DNA from: Podochytrium sp. JEL0797
Taxonomy: Eukaryota > Chytridiomycota > Chytridiomycetes > Chytridiales > Chytriomycetaceae
NCBI GenBank assembly: GCA_027596195.1
Contig: JADGJG010000369.1
Location: 1-22,363 of the forward strand
Reading direction: 5' to 3'
DNA: 22,363 nt
Part shown: one piece after another, positions 1 to 9,783 of the stretch
Layout of the letters: every line of letters begins with the position of its first letter
Numbering within the stretch: the first letter of the stretch is position 1
The notes under the pieces: generated by a model
What the model was told of the DNA's origin: nothing
The model's database searches: none
Seen by the model: only the letters and a program-made list of their open reading frames with translations
Position numbers and translations under genes: made by a program

Positions 1-34
1 CCTTTATTTTTTTACAAAACAACCAAACCGGGTT

Positions 35-49
35 CCCCCCCCCCCCCCC
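35..49. repeat. Poly-C tract (15 C) inside the first intron
   Basis: A run of fifteen C residues sits close to the 3' splice site (AG at 58-59) of the partial intron at the window edge. Such homopolymers are prone to length error. Confidence 0.85.
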
Positions 50-59
50 TTTTTGTTAG

Positions 60-503
60 CGATTGGTATCAAGGCATAACTCCCACCCGATTCACAGACA
101 ACCTAAACTTCATGATTTCACACATCAAAACGGCCCACCCTACCACCAAGCTCGTATTAATCACCCCACCCCCCGTGTTGGGTGAAAGGGCTCACGAAAA
201 AGTCAAAGCATTTCGCGATTGCGTGATGGACATTGGGAAAGACTTGGATCTCGTTGTGATTGATACATCCCCCTATTTTTGGGACCTGAGATTGAGTTTG
301 AGGAGGAAAAGTTGAAAAGAGTGTATCTCGACAGTTGAGTTGTTTTTTGAACGGGTATTCTTACCTTCAATTTAGTAAATATATTGTAACCACTTTCTTT
401 CAGACATTCCTTTCATTCATTGGGTCATGAGATAATGAATGCAACGCTCTTTCCCTTTTTGCCAGCGAGAGGTTGGAATCGGTGGCCTGGAGATCCTTTC
501 TGA
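60..503 (+). CDS. IAH1-like SGNH/GDSL esterase, 3' part only
   Basis: The window opens inside an intron (1-59, ending TTGTTAG). The exon from 60 reads in one frame, with DWYQGITPTRFTDNLNF followed by TKLVLITPPPV, the typical block III region of isoamyl-acetate-hydrolysing esterases (SGNH hydrolases acting on short-chain esters). The 5' end with the catalytic GDS serine lies outside the window. The frame stops at 313-315, right after FWD. One base away, a second frame stays open and reads PEIEFEEEKLKRV. A further block at 405-503 reads SLGHEIMNATLFPF, which resembles the family's C-terminal G-x-E-I helix. It can be joined by an intron at 323-403 (GTATCT...CAG). So the 3' end either carries a one-base frameshift after about 285 or is a sequencing error. 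The family call is fairly firm; the 3' model is tentative. Confidence 0.6.
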
Positions 504-586
504 TCTCCTATTCTAAACAGTTAATTTATATGGCATCAGAAAAACTTTTTTTTTTGTTGATTTTTTTTTCTTCCTACTTTTTAATA

Positions 587-2122
587 ATGAGAGGGGTCAC
601 GACTCTTCCGCGCGTGCATCCCGCATGGGCCACGCTTGCGTCTTCACTACAGAATGGCATCGAACGACTTGGGATCGTTGATGGGCCAAGCGCAGTGCAG
701 AGCAAGGTGGGACCGCATGTTGCAGCTTTGATGCAATGAAATCGTCCACTTGGCTCCAGCGTTAACGACAACGAAACCAGGCGTTCGCTCCAATCCGCAG
801 CGGCCGCAGCGCGCTCGTTGTTGCGCATACGGGCAGTGGAAAGACGCTGGGCTTCGTGGCGCCGTTGCTGCAGAAAACGGCGGAGTTTGAATTTCAACCA
901 TCCACGCATCCAACTCAACCCGCTGCCGAGTCTCGAACAGCTCACCCGCTGTCACCGCGCGTTCTGCTCCTCGCCCCGACCATTGATCTCGCGCGCCAGA
1001 CGCTTCGCACGGCGGCTGCCTTTGGCGCCGGGGGGGTCGTGCTACCACCGCCTGTGGGCGTGTCGACGCGTCTGCTGGAGGTTTCTTTGTTTCCTTGATT
1101 TTCACGCATATTGTTTATTAACCTTCATTCACCAGCATCCCTTCCTTGCCGCCGCAACACCCGCCGGCCTTGCCGCCTACGCGTCGGGGGGCCAAAAGGC
1201 TCAAAAAGCCCTTCGCCAGGGTCTCGCTCGCCTCCTCGAACGCACCGAAACAATTGTCGTCGACGAAGCCGATCGCGTGATGGGCGACTACGCCATGCGC
1301 GCTATCGTCAACGAAGCCGCATCCGTCACCAAGAAATCGCTCAAAAAGAATATCCAGTGGATCTTTGTCGCCGCAACACTACCCCCGATCCCTCTCTCAA
1401 GGCCCAACGACAAGAAAGGAAAGAACGAACATTCACCACGCGCAAATATTCTCAAAATCGCACCGGATATCGAACTCTGTGAAGCCAACGACTCGGTTGC
1501 GCCGATCCCACCTCCCAACTTGCAGCATTCGTTTATCAAAGTGTTTGACGAGTCGAGAGTTGAGGACGAGATTGTGGACAAAGAGTCGCAGTTGGATCTC
1601 GAGTTGCAGGCCAAATTTCATCTGTTGACCGAGGCCCTCAATTTGACCATTCAAGACCAGTCAACACCTACCGCGATCAATCAGTGGCTCATTTTCTGCA
1701 ACGAGAAAGACACGGTGGACTTTCTACTCAACCATCTGTCGCTGTGGATGAAAGTCGCCAAAATCGACGCATCGCGTTTGCAACTCGCAGGCCTCCACAA
1801 AGACACGCAAGAAGACATCAAGTCAACCACCATTGCACGCTTTGCAAAGGGCAAGAATCTGTCCGGATCCAACGCGGCGGACCCAACGTTTCAAATCCTG
1901 ATTGCCACGGATCTGGTTGCTCGGGGACTCGATTTCCCGTTCGTTAGCAAAGTGTTTATTTTTGATTTCCCACACACGCTGTCGACGTACTTGCACCGTG
2001 CGGGCAGGACGGCGAGGAAAGGTGGTTTAGGGGATGGGGAGGTTGTGTCGTTTGTTGGGGCGGCAGATGCCAAGATTGCAAGCTCTGTTCAAGATTCAAT
2101 TGCTCGGAGTAATAAATTGTGA
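587..2122 (+). CDS. DEAD-box ATP-dependent RNA helicase (Mrh4/DDX28-like candidate)
   Basis: Exons 587-706, 781-1080 and 1136-2122 give 468 residues. Both introns (707-780 and 1081-1135) are phase 0. The first join restores the Q-motif to Walker A spacing: GPSAVQSK|AFAPIRSGRS, then AHTGSGKT (residues 55-62). Later motifs are Ia-like PTIDLARQ, a Ib-like ATPAG (about 147-151), DEAD (183-186), motif III as AAT rather than SAT (219-221), motif V ATDLVARGLDFP (397-408) and motif VI HRAGRTARKG (427-436). The enzyme unwinds RNA using ATP. The departures from TPGR and SAT, and the loose spacing between Ia and Ib, fit the mitochondrial Mrh4/DDX28 branch, but no clear targeting peptide is visible, so localisation is inference. 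The start at 587 is a choice: an in-frame ATG at 530 would add a T-rich hydrophobic stretch. AATAAA at 2111-2116 lies just inside the stop codon. Confidence 0.88.
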
Positions 2123-2389
2123 TTGTCTGTGGAAGCTGGGGCGCTCAAAAATGTTCTATTTTTTTGGAAGAAAAATTGAGTGTCGTGTCCCGACATCTCC
2201 ACCCATGCCCTGTTCGCTCAAACACACACATTTTACAAATCTCGAAGCAACAACAAGGAGTATGCACCGAGCACTTGGTTTTCAAGACAAAAATCGCTTA
2301 CGGGCCATTTGTGTGTCAAAACAAAGGATATTGGGTCGCCCGCTTTTGGGTGGTCACTTGAAAAACACACAAAACTCCCACACTCATCC

Positions 2390-3326
2390 ATGTCCTTCGC
2401 AGCAACTGTATTCAATATCACTGAGCTGATTGATGCAATCGCCCTCCATGTGCCTCCCAATGAAATTCACAAGGTCGGACAACTGAACAAAAAATGCCGC
2501 GCAGTGGCGCGCCTGCAACTTCTCCTTGCCCGTCCGCAGTTTTCCTCACAAAACCTCCACAACTTCCTCAAATCAGCAAAAATGTCCCAAACGTATCAAA
2601 AGTCCCTCATGAGCCTCCAATTTTGGCGTCTCGGTGTCCATTTTATTGTCGCATTTTTCCAAGAGTTTGGAGTCAACGCAAGATCCGTGGCTTTATTCCA
2701 TCCCAAGAACAACGTTGAAAACATCGATTTCAGCAAATTTCCACTGGTGTGGGAGAAACCGTCGTGGTGCGAAATCATGCCAGACGTGTTTCCGGACCTG
2801 CACAAAGAATTGCTTTTTGATGGCCTCCAAGCGGCATTCACAACGCGTTCCATTCATTCCACCCAACTTACTCACCCCAACGACCCGATCCTCATTCTCT
2901 TCTGGTGTTGCTTCTTTGGCGATTGTGGGACGGTTGAAAAATCCATCCAACTCGTGATTCTCGAAGATGTGGATGAGCAGAAATCGTTCCCAAATCTCTT
3001 TTCGAGTGCATTTTGCTTCGCGTGTGACTCTGGGGATTTGAAAACCGCAAATGCCGTGTTGGCGGTAAGGGCGCTTTTTTTAATACATTCTCACTAAAAT
3101 AAATTTGCAGACGGGGTGGGTCGATTTGGCCAGATGGGCTGGGCAAGCGATGGCTGAGTCCGCGAGGTTTGGAAATTTGGCGATTGTGAACATGCTGTTG
3201 GGGAGGCCGGATCTCGATTTTCGTGTGGAGCCTTTGTTGGCGTGTGTGGGGGTTGCAATTGAGTGGGCCGCGTCCAACAACCATGTTCTTGTTGTGCAGT
3301 GTTTGGAAACGAATCGTTTGGATTAA
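2390..3326 (+). CDS. F-box-like/ankyrin-like protein, tandem paralogue 1
   Basis: Exons 2390-3064 and 3111-3326 give 296 residues. The intron 3065-3110 (GTAAGG...GCAG) is phase 0. The N-terminus (ELIDAIALHVPPNEIHKVGQ, then LNKKCR) resembles an F-box helix pair, which would bind Skp1 in an SCF ubiquitin ligase. A central block (WCEIMPDVFPDLHKELLFDG, then DPILILFWCCFFGD) is shared with the next two genes. The C-terminus holds degenerate ankyrin-like helices (FACDSGDLKTANAVLA, ESARFGNLAIVNMLL, EWAASNNHVLVV). The frame is open for another 210 nt upstream. I chose the ATG at 2390 because the paralogues start at the equivalent point. F-box function is inferred from pattern only and was not verified by a profile. 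Confidence 0.8.
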
Positions 3327-3405
3327 AGTATTATTTTTTGGGTGGAGGTGGAGTGGAGTGGAGTTTGGTGGCGGCGGTGGAATCGTCAAAACAAACCTGC
3401 TCAAA

Positions 3406-4411
3406 ATGGCCTTCCCCGAGATTACAGAGATTTTGGATACGATCGCCATCTTCCTCCCGCCAAACGATATCCACAAGATTGGCCAACTGAACCGTCGTTG
3501 TCGTCAAATCGCCCGCTTCGAGCTGCTCTCCGCGCGTTCCAAATTCGCACGCGACAACTTCAACTACTTTGTCAAGTCGCGTAACGCCCTCCAACCAAGT
3601 GACATTGCGCATCTCTTCATGTTCCGCCTTGGTGTGCATTATATGACTGCCTACTTCAATTTGTTTGGAGTGAATTCGAAAACCATGTCGCTGTGCCACC
3701 CCAAGAGCTCTTTGCCCCTTGCAAGCGATTCGCCTTGGACTCGTCAATCGACTGGATATATGAGAGACATGATATTCTGGAGCGAAGTCCTGCCAGACGT
3801 CTTCCCAAGCGACCGCCGCCAAGTTGTTTTCGAAGCTCTGCAACACGCCATCAACCGCAAAAACGAGATCACCAGCAAGCGAGACGATCCGATCCTCATC
3901 CTCTTGTGGTCGTGTTTTTTCGGGGACCGCCAAAACACCGAGAAGGCCATCCGCCGCATGCACGAGGTTGGGCAGGAGCTGCTCTTTTTTCCCACACTCT
4001 TCACGAGCGCGTTTTTTATGGCGTACCAGTCGGGCGATGTGGAGACTACGAATGTCATTTTGGCGACGGGTGGCGTGGATTTGAGAAAGTTTGCGGGACA
4101 GGCGTTGGCGGGTGAGGAAACTTTCCCCCATATATCGTTATTCTTTTGCATTGAAAACAGCAACAGATGCGGCGCGGTTGGGCCACGTCGAAATTGTGGC
4201 GATGCTGCTCGCCAGAAGTGATTTGGAATATCGCGTGGGGCATTTGCATTCGTCCGTTGATGTCGCGTTCCAATGGGCGCATCAGAATGGGCATTCGGAT
4301 GTCATGAAGAAGATTGTCGCATGCAATGTTGGGGTTTCTGAGTTGTTGGTCCAGCAAGCGGAGGAAAGAGGGCATGGGAGAGGTTGGGGCCTTCGAAGCG
4401 TGTTCATTTGA
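3406..4411 (+). CDS. F-box-like/ankyrin-like protein, tandem paralogue 2
   Basis: Exons 3406-4111 and 4167-4411 give 316 residues. The intron 4112-4166 (GTGAGG...CAACAG) is phase 1 and rebuilds Asp in ALA-D-AARLGHVEIV. A tandem acceptor at 4160 would add two residues in frame. Domain order matches the gene before it: F-box-like N-terminus (EITEILDTIAIFLPPNDIHK), central block (SEVLPDVFPSDRRQVVFEAL, then DDPILILLWSCFFGD) and ankyrin-like helices. The intron is not at the position used by paralogue 1. Only 79 nt separate this start from the previous stop. It probably acts as a substrate adaptor in ubiquitin ligation if the F-box call holds; the substrate is unknown. Confidence 0.8.
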
Positions 4412-4551
4412 GTTTCTTGGTCGCGTGTGTTTCGCGTTTTTCTTTTTTTGCTGCAACCCAATCGAAACGAGTATTTCGCAAGACTGTGCCGTGGCAGGTT
4501 GGAAAATCGCAAAATTTTCCGCCCAAACCGATTTCCGTGCCACCGACTCGA

Positions 4552-5499
4552 ATGACCTCGGTTCTCCACATCCCTGAGCTCCTCGACGCTATCTCAGTCT
4601 ACATCCCACCCGACGAAATCCACAAGGTCGGCCAGCTGAACCGCCGCTGCCGCCAGCTTGCATCATTTGACATTTTGAGACACCGCGCCACTTTCGCCAA
4701 AACAAACCTCCTCCTCTTCATCCTCTCCGTTCCCTCCCATGAGAAGAGCGAACTCCTCTCCGAACTCCCCCTTCTAAAGTTAGGCCTTCAGTACGTCGTG
4801 GCTCTTTTTGAGTTGATGGGGTTTTGCGAGGGCTCGATTCGGCTCCTCCACACCAAACGATGGAACCTCGTCACGTGGGCAGACATCATGCCCGACATCT
4901 ACCCTTCCAGCGACAAGCTTCTCATCTCCCAAGCTCTGGAAACCTTACTCGCGAAGCTCAAACCAACCGACAAGCTGAAGACACTCGACGACCCAGTTTT
5001 GGTGCTCTTCTGGTCATGCTTCTTTGGCTCCACCACTCTTCTAAACCTGGATGTTACGAAATTCCTGGAAGACTTTGAGGATGACGACGAGGAACGCGAG
5101 ACGATTTGCCACAACGCGTTCATGTTTGCTTGTGACTCGGGGGACGCGTCCGTTGCGGAATGGGTATTGGGAAGCAACCTTGTCGATTTGGGAACATGGG
5201 GGGGTCAGATTCTCGCGGATGCTGCGAGGCTCGGGAACGTGGAGATTGTGGAAATGGTGTTGCGCAGAAATGCCTCGGTTGGAGTTGGTGCTCTTGTGGA
5301 AAATGGGACTGTTGCAATCGCTTGCGCCTGGGCGCTTGAAAATGGTCATCCAAATGTCGTGCGTGCGTTGATGAAGGCGGGCGTCACCATCCCACAGGAA
5401 TTTTTGGAACACGTGTCGCCACCCTCGCTTCCGATGTCCTCCTTGTCCTCCGTGGGGTTAAATATAGCTCCATTGCTTGTTGCTCAAAGCGCTGAATGA
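4552..5499 (+). CDS. F-box-like/ankyrin-like protein, tandem paralogue 3 (intronless)
   Basis: A single 948-nt exon gives 315 residues. It starts MTSVLHIPELLDAISVYIPP and continues DEIHKVGQLNRRCR, matching the F-box-like N-termini of the two genes upstream. It then has WADIMPDIYPSSDKLLISQA, DDPVLVLFWSCFFGS and ankyrin-like helices (FACDSGDASVAEWVLG, LADAARLGNVEIVEMVLRR, ACAWALENGHPNVV). The regions that carry introns in paralogues 1 and 2 are uninterrupted here. The frame is open upstream to 4384, but the ATG at 4552 matches the paralogue starts. The gene is convergent with the GDP-fucose transporter gene, with 54 nt between the stops, so the 3' UTRs must overlap or be very short. Confidence 0.82.
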   Translation: MTSVLHIPELLDAISVYIPPDEIHKVGQLNRRCRQLASFDILRHRATFAKTNLLLFILSVPSHEKSELLSELPLLKLGLQYVVALFELMGFCEGSIRLLHTKRWNLVTWADIMPDIYPSSDKLLISQALETLLAKLKPTDKLKTLDDPVLVLFWSCFFGSTTLLNLDVTKFLEDFEDDDEERETICHNAFMFACDSGDASVAEWVLGSNLVDLGTWGGQILADAARLGNVEIVEMVLRRNASVGVGALVENGTVAIACAWALENGHPNVVRALMKAGVTIPQEFLEHVSPPSLPMSSLSSVGLNIAPLLVAQSAE

Positions 5500-5553
5500 T
5501 GCTGAGGGGTCCTGTTCTATTTTTTCATTTTGTTTTGATTGAAGAAAACTCGT

Positions 5554-7073
5554 TTATTGTCCGATTTTCTTCAAAAGTCCCCTGATTCCTCGAAGTGGCA
5601 AGAGAATCGGCAAAGAAACAGACTTTGTCAGAGATGCCATCAATGCATCGTTCACATTCACATTTCCACTTTCTAAACTTTTGGTCCACGCATAAAAGCA
5701 AGTGCCAGCCAAAATGAAAGCAATGCTAGTAGCTCGAGAACAACTGATGACATCGTTGAAAACGAGAACAGCAATCAAGGTTTGGAGTCTGCGAATTCGA
5801 ATGTTTTTTTCAGTGAAGCATCGACGCCCGTAAATCAAGGGCCTACGTACACTCCTCTAAACGCTGAGCTGATCATATGCGTCAAAGGAGAAGTAACTTT
5901 GATTTGGAAAAATCCAGCCACGTTAATCAGGAATCCGAAAACGCCCTACATGAAAGTTACACTCATGAAAAGAAAGAGGAAGATGGGGGATAGAAACCGT
6001 GACAAAGCCTCCAACGACCAAAGCAAAAAGCTGATTCGAAGCCTCGTCATTGCTCGACACTCTCCCTTCCTTTGCCGTCCCACCATACGCAAACTGGAGA
6101 ATCTCCACTAGCTTCGGAACTTCACCCGACAACATCACCACAGGCATCAACACCACCAACGAAATCACATTATTGTAATACACCAGATCAATCGTGTTTC
6201 CATTCACCAACCCCAACGAGGTCTTGATCACGATTGCGTGAACAGCTGTAGAAATGGACGATGCAATTCCCAAAGCGGTACCAAACAAGGAAACAACGAC
6301 CGCGGGACCTTCAAAGAGGGTTCCTGCGAGGAATCCGATAAAAACAATCGAGCACGAGAGCAAAACGGGGCCGCTTATTGTTTGCCGTAAGCAAACGCGA
6401 CTGAGAACAACCGTGAATGGAAGAACGAGTGCGCGAGCGACTTGGTAAAAACTTGCATCCACATACTGCAGGCAGAGCGTGTTCAGTGTGAGGCCAACAA
6501 CGTTCACAAGGATCAGAGGAAGCATTGTGATGCAGGTGCTCGGTGAGAGCACTGGAAATTTGAAGATGCCAAGAACTGAAGTTATGGACAACAAGATAAC
6601 TGCAACGAGGATTTGGACCCATAAGAAAGTGAGAGGAAGCGGGACGGTGTTCAGCACAGCCTTGTTTACCATCACCATGACTATTTGCAGGTTTGTCAAC
6701 TTCTTTCAGGTCATTCGTGATAATTCTTACCAATTGCTGTAACAATGTAAAACTAATTCGGAGTAACACGCGTAAGCTCGTCGAAATTCATTGTATATTT
6801 TTGAAGGTCACTCACGGAGACAGCAAATACGACTTCTCTCAACGGACCTGACCCCTCTCTCTTCTTTGCATGACTGAATGAGCGCAATGAAGCTTTCTTG
6901 CAGTCGATCTCATAGTTCTGATTCGGTGAAGCGCGTTGCGAGCTCGTTTCAGGCTCGTCCGCAGATACGTTCAGTGATACATGGCGTGAGTTGAAATCTG
7001 CCGCCGGTGCTGTTTTGATCACGGTTGAAAGATGCGGAGGCCGATCTGTGGACTGTTGAAAGTAACTCGTCAT
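5554..7073 (-). CDS. GDP-fucose transporter-like nucleotide-sugar carrier (SLC35C1 family)
   Basis: Five exons on the minus strand: 7073-6816, 6752-6731 (a 22-nt micro-exon), 6680-5998, 5945-5851 and 5788-5554, giving 430 residues. All phases agree, and donors include GTGAGT, GTAAGA and GTACGT. Family features are the first TM segment FYIVTAIVMVMVNKAVLN, LNTLCLQYVDASFYQVARAL, SCSIVFIGFLAGTLFEGP, YYNNVISLVVLMPVV and VTSPLTHMISSAFRGV. These follow the pattern of Golgi GDP-fucose transporters, which exchange GDP-fucose for GMP. The roughly 85-residue hydrophilic N-terminus would be cytosolic. The start ATG (7073) sits in CGCCACCATGA, a strong context. The TAA stop is embedded in AATAAA on the coding strand. 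GDP-fucose specificity is inferred from family resemblance; another NST/TPT substrate is possible. Confidence 0.87.
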
Positions 7074-7135
7074 GGTGGCGATATCACTTTTTTTTGAGTA
7101 ATTGTCACAACGCGAAAAATATTTTTCAAGCACGC

Positions 7136-7967
7136 TCAAGCACTCTCAACAGCACAAGCAGCTTCTTCTCCCTTCGCAACTTTGACAGCATTCATTTCAA
7201 CCTCTTCGACAGCATCCGAAGCTCTCTTCTTGGCGGCAGCGGTGGAGTTCTTGCCGTGGAATGCCTCCAAATAATCTAGGCGGAACTTGTTTTTGTCCGT
7301 CGCTTCGGCTTCACGGTTCAAAGGAGTCCATTGGGGGTCTTCCTTGAACAAGCGCATGGCCTTGATGTAGTTTTCCGAGTCCAGGGTAAAGCGATGGTAC
7401 ATTCCGGCTGGGAGAATTATCATGTCCGATTTTTTGGCGGCGACGCGGATCCATTCGTCGTTCTTGTCGCGCACGTCAAAGAAGCCCGAGCCGTCCATGA
7501 TAAAGCGAATCTCCTCGTCCTCATGTATGTGCTCTTCAAAGAAGGTCTTGATTTTTTGGTCATAGTTCGGCAGGGTGTCCTTGTGGATGTTGATCTGAAC
7601 TCGAACAAAGGAGAGGTGTCAAACGCACCATTATACAATGAATGCGTAACGAAAGCATGCCTCACCACATCTCTGTTCTTGTAGCTGCGCTCGACGCAGA
7701 TCGTCTCGACCTTGTCCATGAACGTTTCCTCCGCCACGTCAATGTTCCAATACAACACTCCGAGTTCAGCTAACTGCTCTATCGTCACTGGTTGGTTTGG
7801 AGTGAACTGGTGGAGCTCTCTTTGGTCCTTGATTTTTGAGTGGTCAGCTGCGGACTGAGACAAGCATCCGCATTCAAGAAGAGTTAGAGAGGTACCTCAT
7901 ACGTTGGATTGAAGCGCCAGGCTTGCAAGGGGCCAGTGGTTTGTGGGAGGATCGTCGCTTCGGGCAT
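7136..7967 (-). CDS. ADI1: Acireductone dioxygenase (methionine salvage)
   Basis: Exons 7967-7896, 7854-7666 and 7594-7136 give 239 residues; the introns are 41 and 71 nt, both phase 0. This cupin enzyme oxidises acireductone (1,2-dihydroxy-3-keto-5-methylthiopentene) to the 2-keto acid precursor of methionine. The metal ligands are all visible: His109, His111 and Glu115 in HIHEDEE, and His154 in GMYHRF. Their spacing (2, 4 and 39 residues) is that of the family. The N-terminus ([12 protein letters not shown]) and [11 protein letters not shown] are also typical. A charged, low-complexity tail of about 35 residues ([20 protein letters not shown] and on) extends past the usual end. The next minus-strand gene starts only 62 nt after this stop. 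To the right, 158 nt separate it from a divergent F-box/ankyrin gene, so they likely share a promoter region. Confidence 0.95.
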
Positions 7968-8125
7968 GTTCGGCGATGGCGATGGAATTTTTTTGTCTTG
8001 GCAGAATGATTTCGCACGCCCCCTTCATTTCTCTCTCAATAGATAGATAAAATTACGGATTTCATCTGTAACAAAAATTCCAAGTTTTTTAACTGGCGTG
8101 CTTCCAGAACTTTTTTTTGTTCGCC

Positions 8126-9727
8126 ATGGACTCGCAGAAAAGGGGCAGTCCCCTCCTGGCACTGCCAGCTGAAATCAAGGAGTTTCTTCTCATATATGCC
8201 GGCTTTGAACTGGCAAACACTTGCGTCGAATTGAGACGTATCGCGTAATTTATTCTCTCGTTGTAATTTTTTACGAGCACACATTGACCGAATCAAACCT
8301 AGGCAAACGACTCTAACTCATACTCGCATACTTTTGACCTGCCATTTCATTATTCCGGTGGCGACATGTCCCAAGCTGCCACCCATTCCACAAAACCCTT
8401 ATCAACTCGGCCCGAACGAGGAACGATATTCATCCTTTCTGCAAGACAAGCATGTGACAGAGCGCGATGCGATTGCAGTTTTTCAGCTTCGATATGCAAC
8501 TCCCAAGTTTGCCGAACTGGCTTGTGAAGAGGCCGTGAAGAAAAGATGGACCAACCTCTGGAGAGTCTTGTTCCCGGCACCCGCAGCAATCAACTTCCCG
8601 AATCTGTTGATTGAAGAAGGTGTCGCTTTGGCGGGGTGGGGTCTTGCGGGCGCAGACATTGAAACCGAGAACGCGATTTGGGTCCGTGGAATGGCAGCCT
8701 TGGTTGAAGGCATTGACGCAGACAATTCGCTAGTTGAAGCAGCAATGTACGATCGTGCCGAAATGGTGCAATGGATGCTGTTGCGCGGAGTTTTCATGCC
8801 GTTTCCTACGGAGAGCAGGGAGGCAAACGCGCGTTCGAATCAGCAAACCATTTCTCTGGCAACAAACATGTCTGGAGGTTTCATTCCGTCTCCTGCGGAG
8901 AGAATGGAGGCCAACGCGTGTTCGAATCAGCAAACTATTTCTCACGCGACAAACAAATACAATTTGATCACGCCCCAAGGACTCACAACGGCCATCATTT
9001 TGGCTTCCAAGCACCCTGGATCTCTCGCAACATTGTCATTATTATTGGTACACCCGCTGTGTGACGTGAACGCGTGTGATGGCTCACCATTGGCCTGGAG
9101 CTGCCGAATGGGCGAACTTGTACGTATTGTTTTCTGTTCTTTGAATGAATAACACAGTTCTATCTAGGATGCCGTCAAGTTGTTGCTAATCCACGGCGCT
9201 GACGCGACAATCCGAAATTGCATCGCTGGAATGTGGGCCGCAGGTGACCTCCGCTATCGTTTCCCTCGATGAAGAACTAACTATCCACTGCCTCCATAGA
9301 ATACGGGCGCACTGAGATTGTCAAACTGCTGGTGACGAGAGGGCTCATGGACATTCATGCGCAAGAGGATTATTGCCTGCGATGGGCAGTGGCGCGTGGG
9401 CAAGTTGAAACAGTGGCGTATCTCTGCCGTGCAGGTGCTGTGGTGAATGCGATGGGTGGCTTTTCATTGCGACATGCCGTCCAAATGGGTCATAACGAGA
9501 TTGTTGATGTTCTCTTGGCTCACGGTGCGGATGTTGAGCAGGCGAGTCGCGCACATGACGAACGAGAAGGCTTTGCAGTTGAAAATGAGGATTCTGCTGA
9601 GGAGGATAATTCGTTGGTGCGGTGGGCGAAACGGGCAGGAAATTTGGTCCTGGTGGAAAAGCTCGTCACGGCGCTTCGTGGAAGCAGGACGCGCAGCCGA
9701 GTTGTAGTGATGGATATGGAGGAATGA
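8126..9727 (+). CDS. F-box-like protein with ankyrin repeats
   Basis: Exons 8126-8244, 8303-9119, 9168-9243 and 9300-9727 give 479 residues with consistent phases; the introns are 58, 48 and 56 nt. The N-terminus (LLALPAEIKEFLLIYAG, then ELANTCVELRRIA) is F-box-like. Residues from about 200 onward form ankyrin repeats: EAAMYDRAEMVQWMLLRG, DAVKLLLIHGADATIRN, GRTEIVKLLVTRGLMDIHAQ, ARGQVETVAYLCRAGAVVNA and QMGHNEIVDVLLAHGADVEQ. Between the early repeats lies a 29-residue tandem duplication (8793-8966). It is more canonical than the three F-box-like genes at 2.4-5.5 kb and only distantly like them. It probably acts as a protein-interaction adaptor. The stop is 56 nt before the next start. Confidence 0.85.
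8793..8966 (+). repeat. Two tandem 87-bp units (29 residues) inside the ankyrin gene
   Basis: Unit 1 (8793-8879) and unit 2 (8880-8966) share GCGTTCGAATCAGCAAAC-like blocks and encode the core pattern EAN-A-x-SNQQTIS-x-ATN. The unit is in frame and interrupts the ankyrin region after WMLLRG. Divergence between the units is modest, so the duplication looks fairly recent. Confidence 0.85.
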
Positions 9728-9783
9728 AGTGGAAGTGACGTGGTTGGGGAGGGTGGGAATCGAAGAATTTTTTTCTTGCCAAA

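Noticed and set aside
473..586. Upstream extension of the helicase to 473 or 530
   Set aside because: The extra residues are encoded by poly-T sequence and overlap the likely end of the esterase gene; the ATG at 587 is closer to the conserved region.
574..1105. Minus-strand open frames opposite the helicase 5' end
   Set aside because: The plus strand encodes the Q-motif and AHTGSGKT across a clean splice; the antisense frames are low complexity.
3331..4131. Minus-strand open frame of 266 codons
   Set aside because: It is the shadow of F-box-like paralogue 2; the plus strand aligns with two neighbouring paralogues and the minus frame does not.
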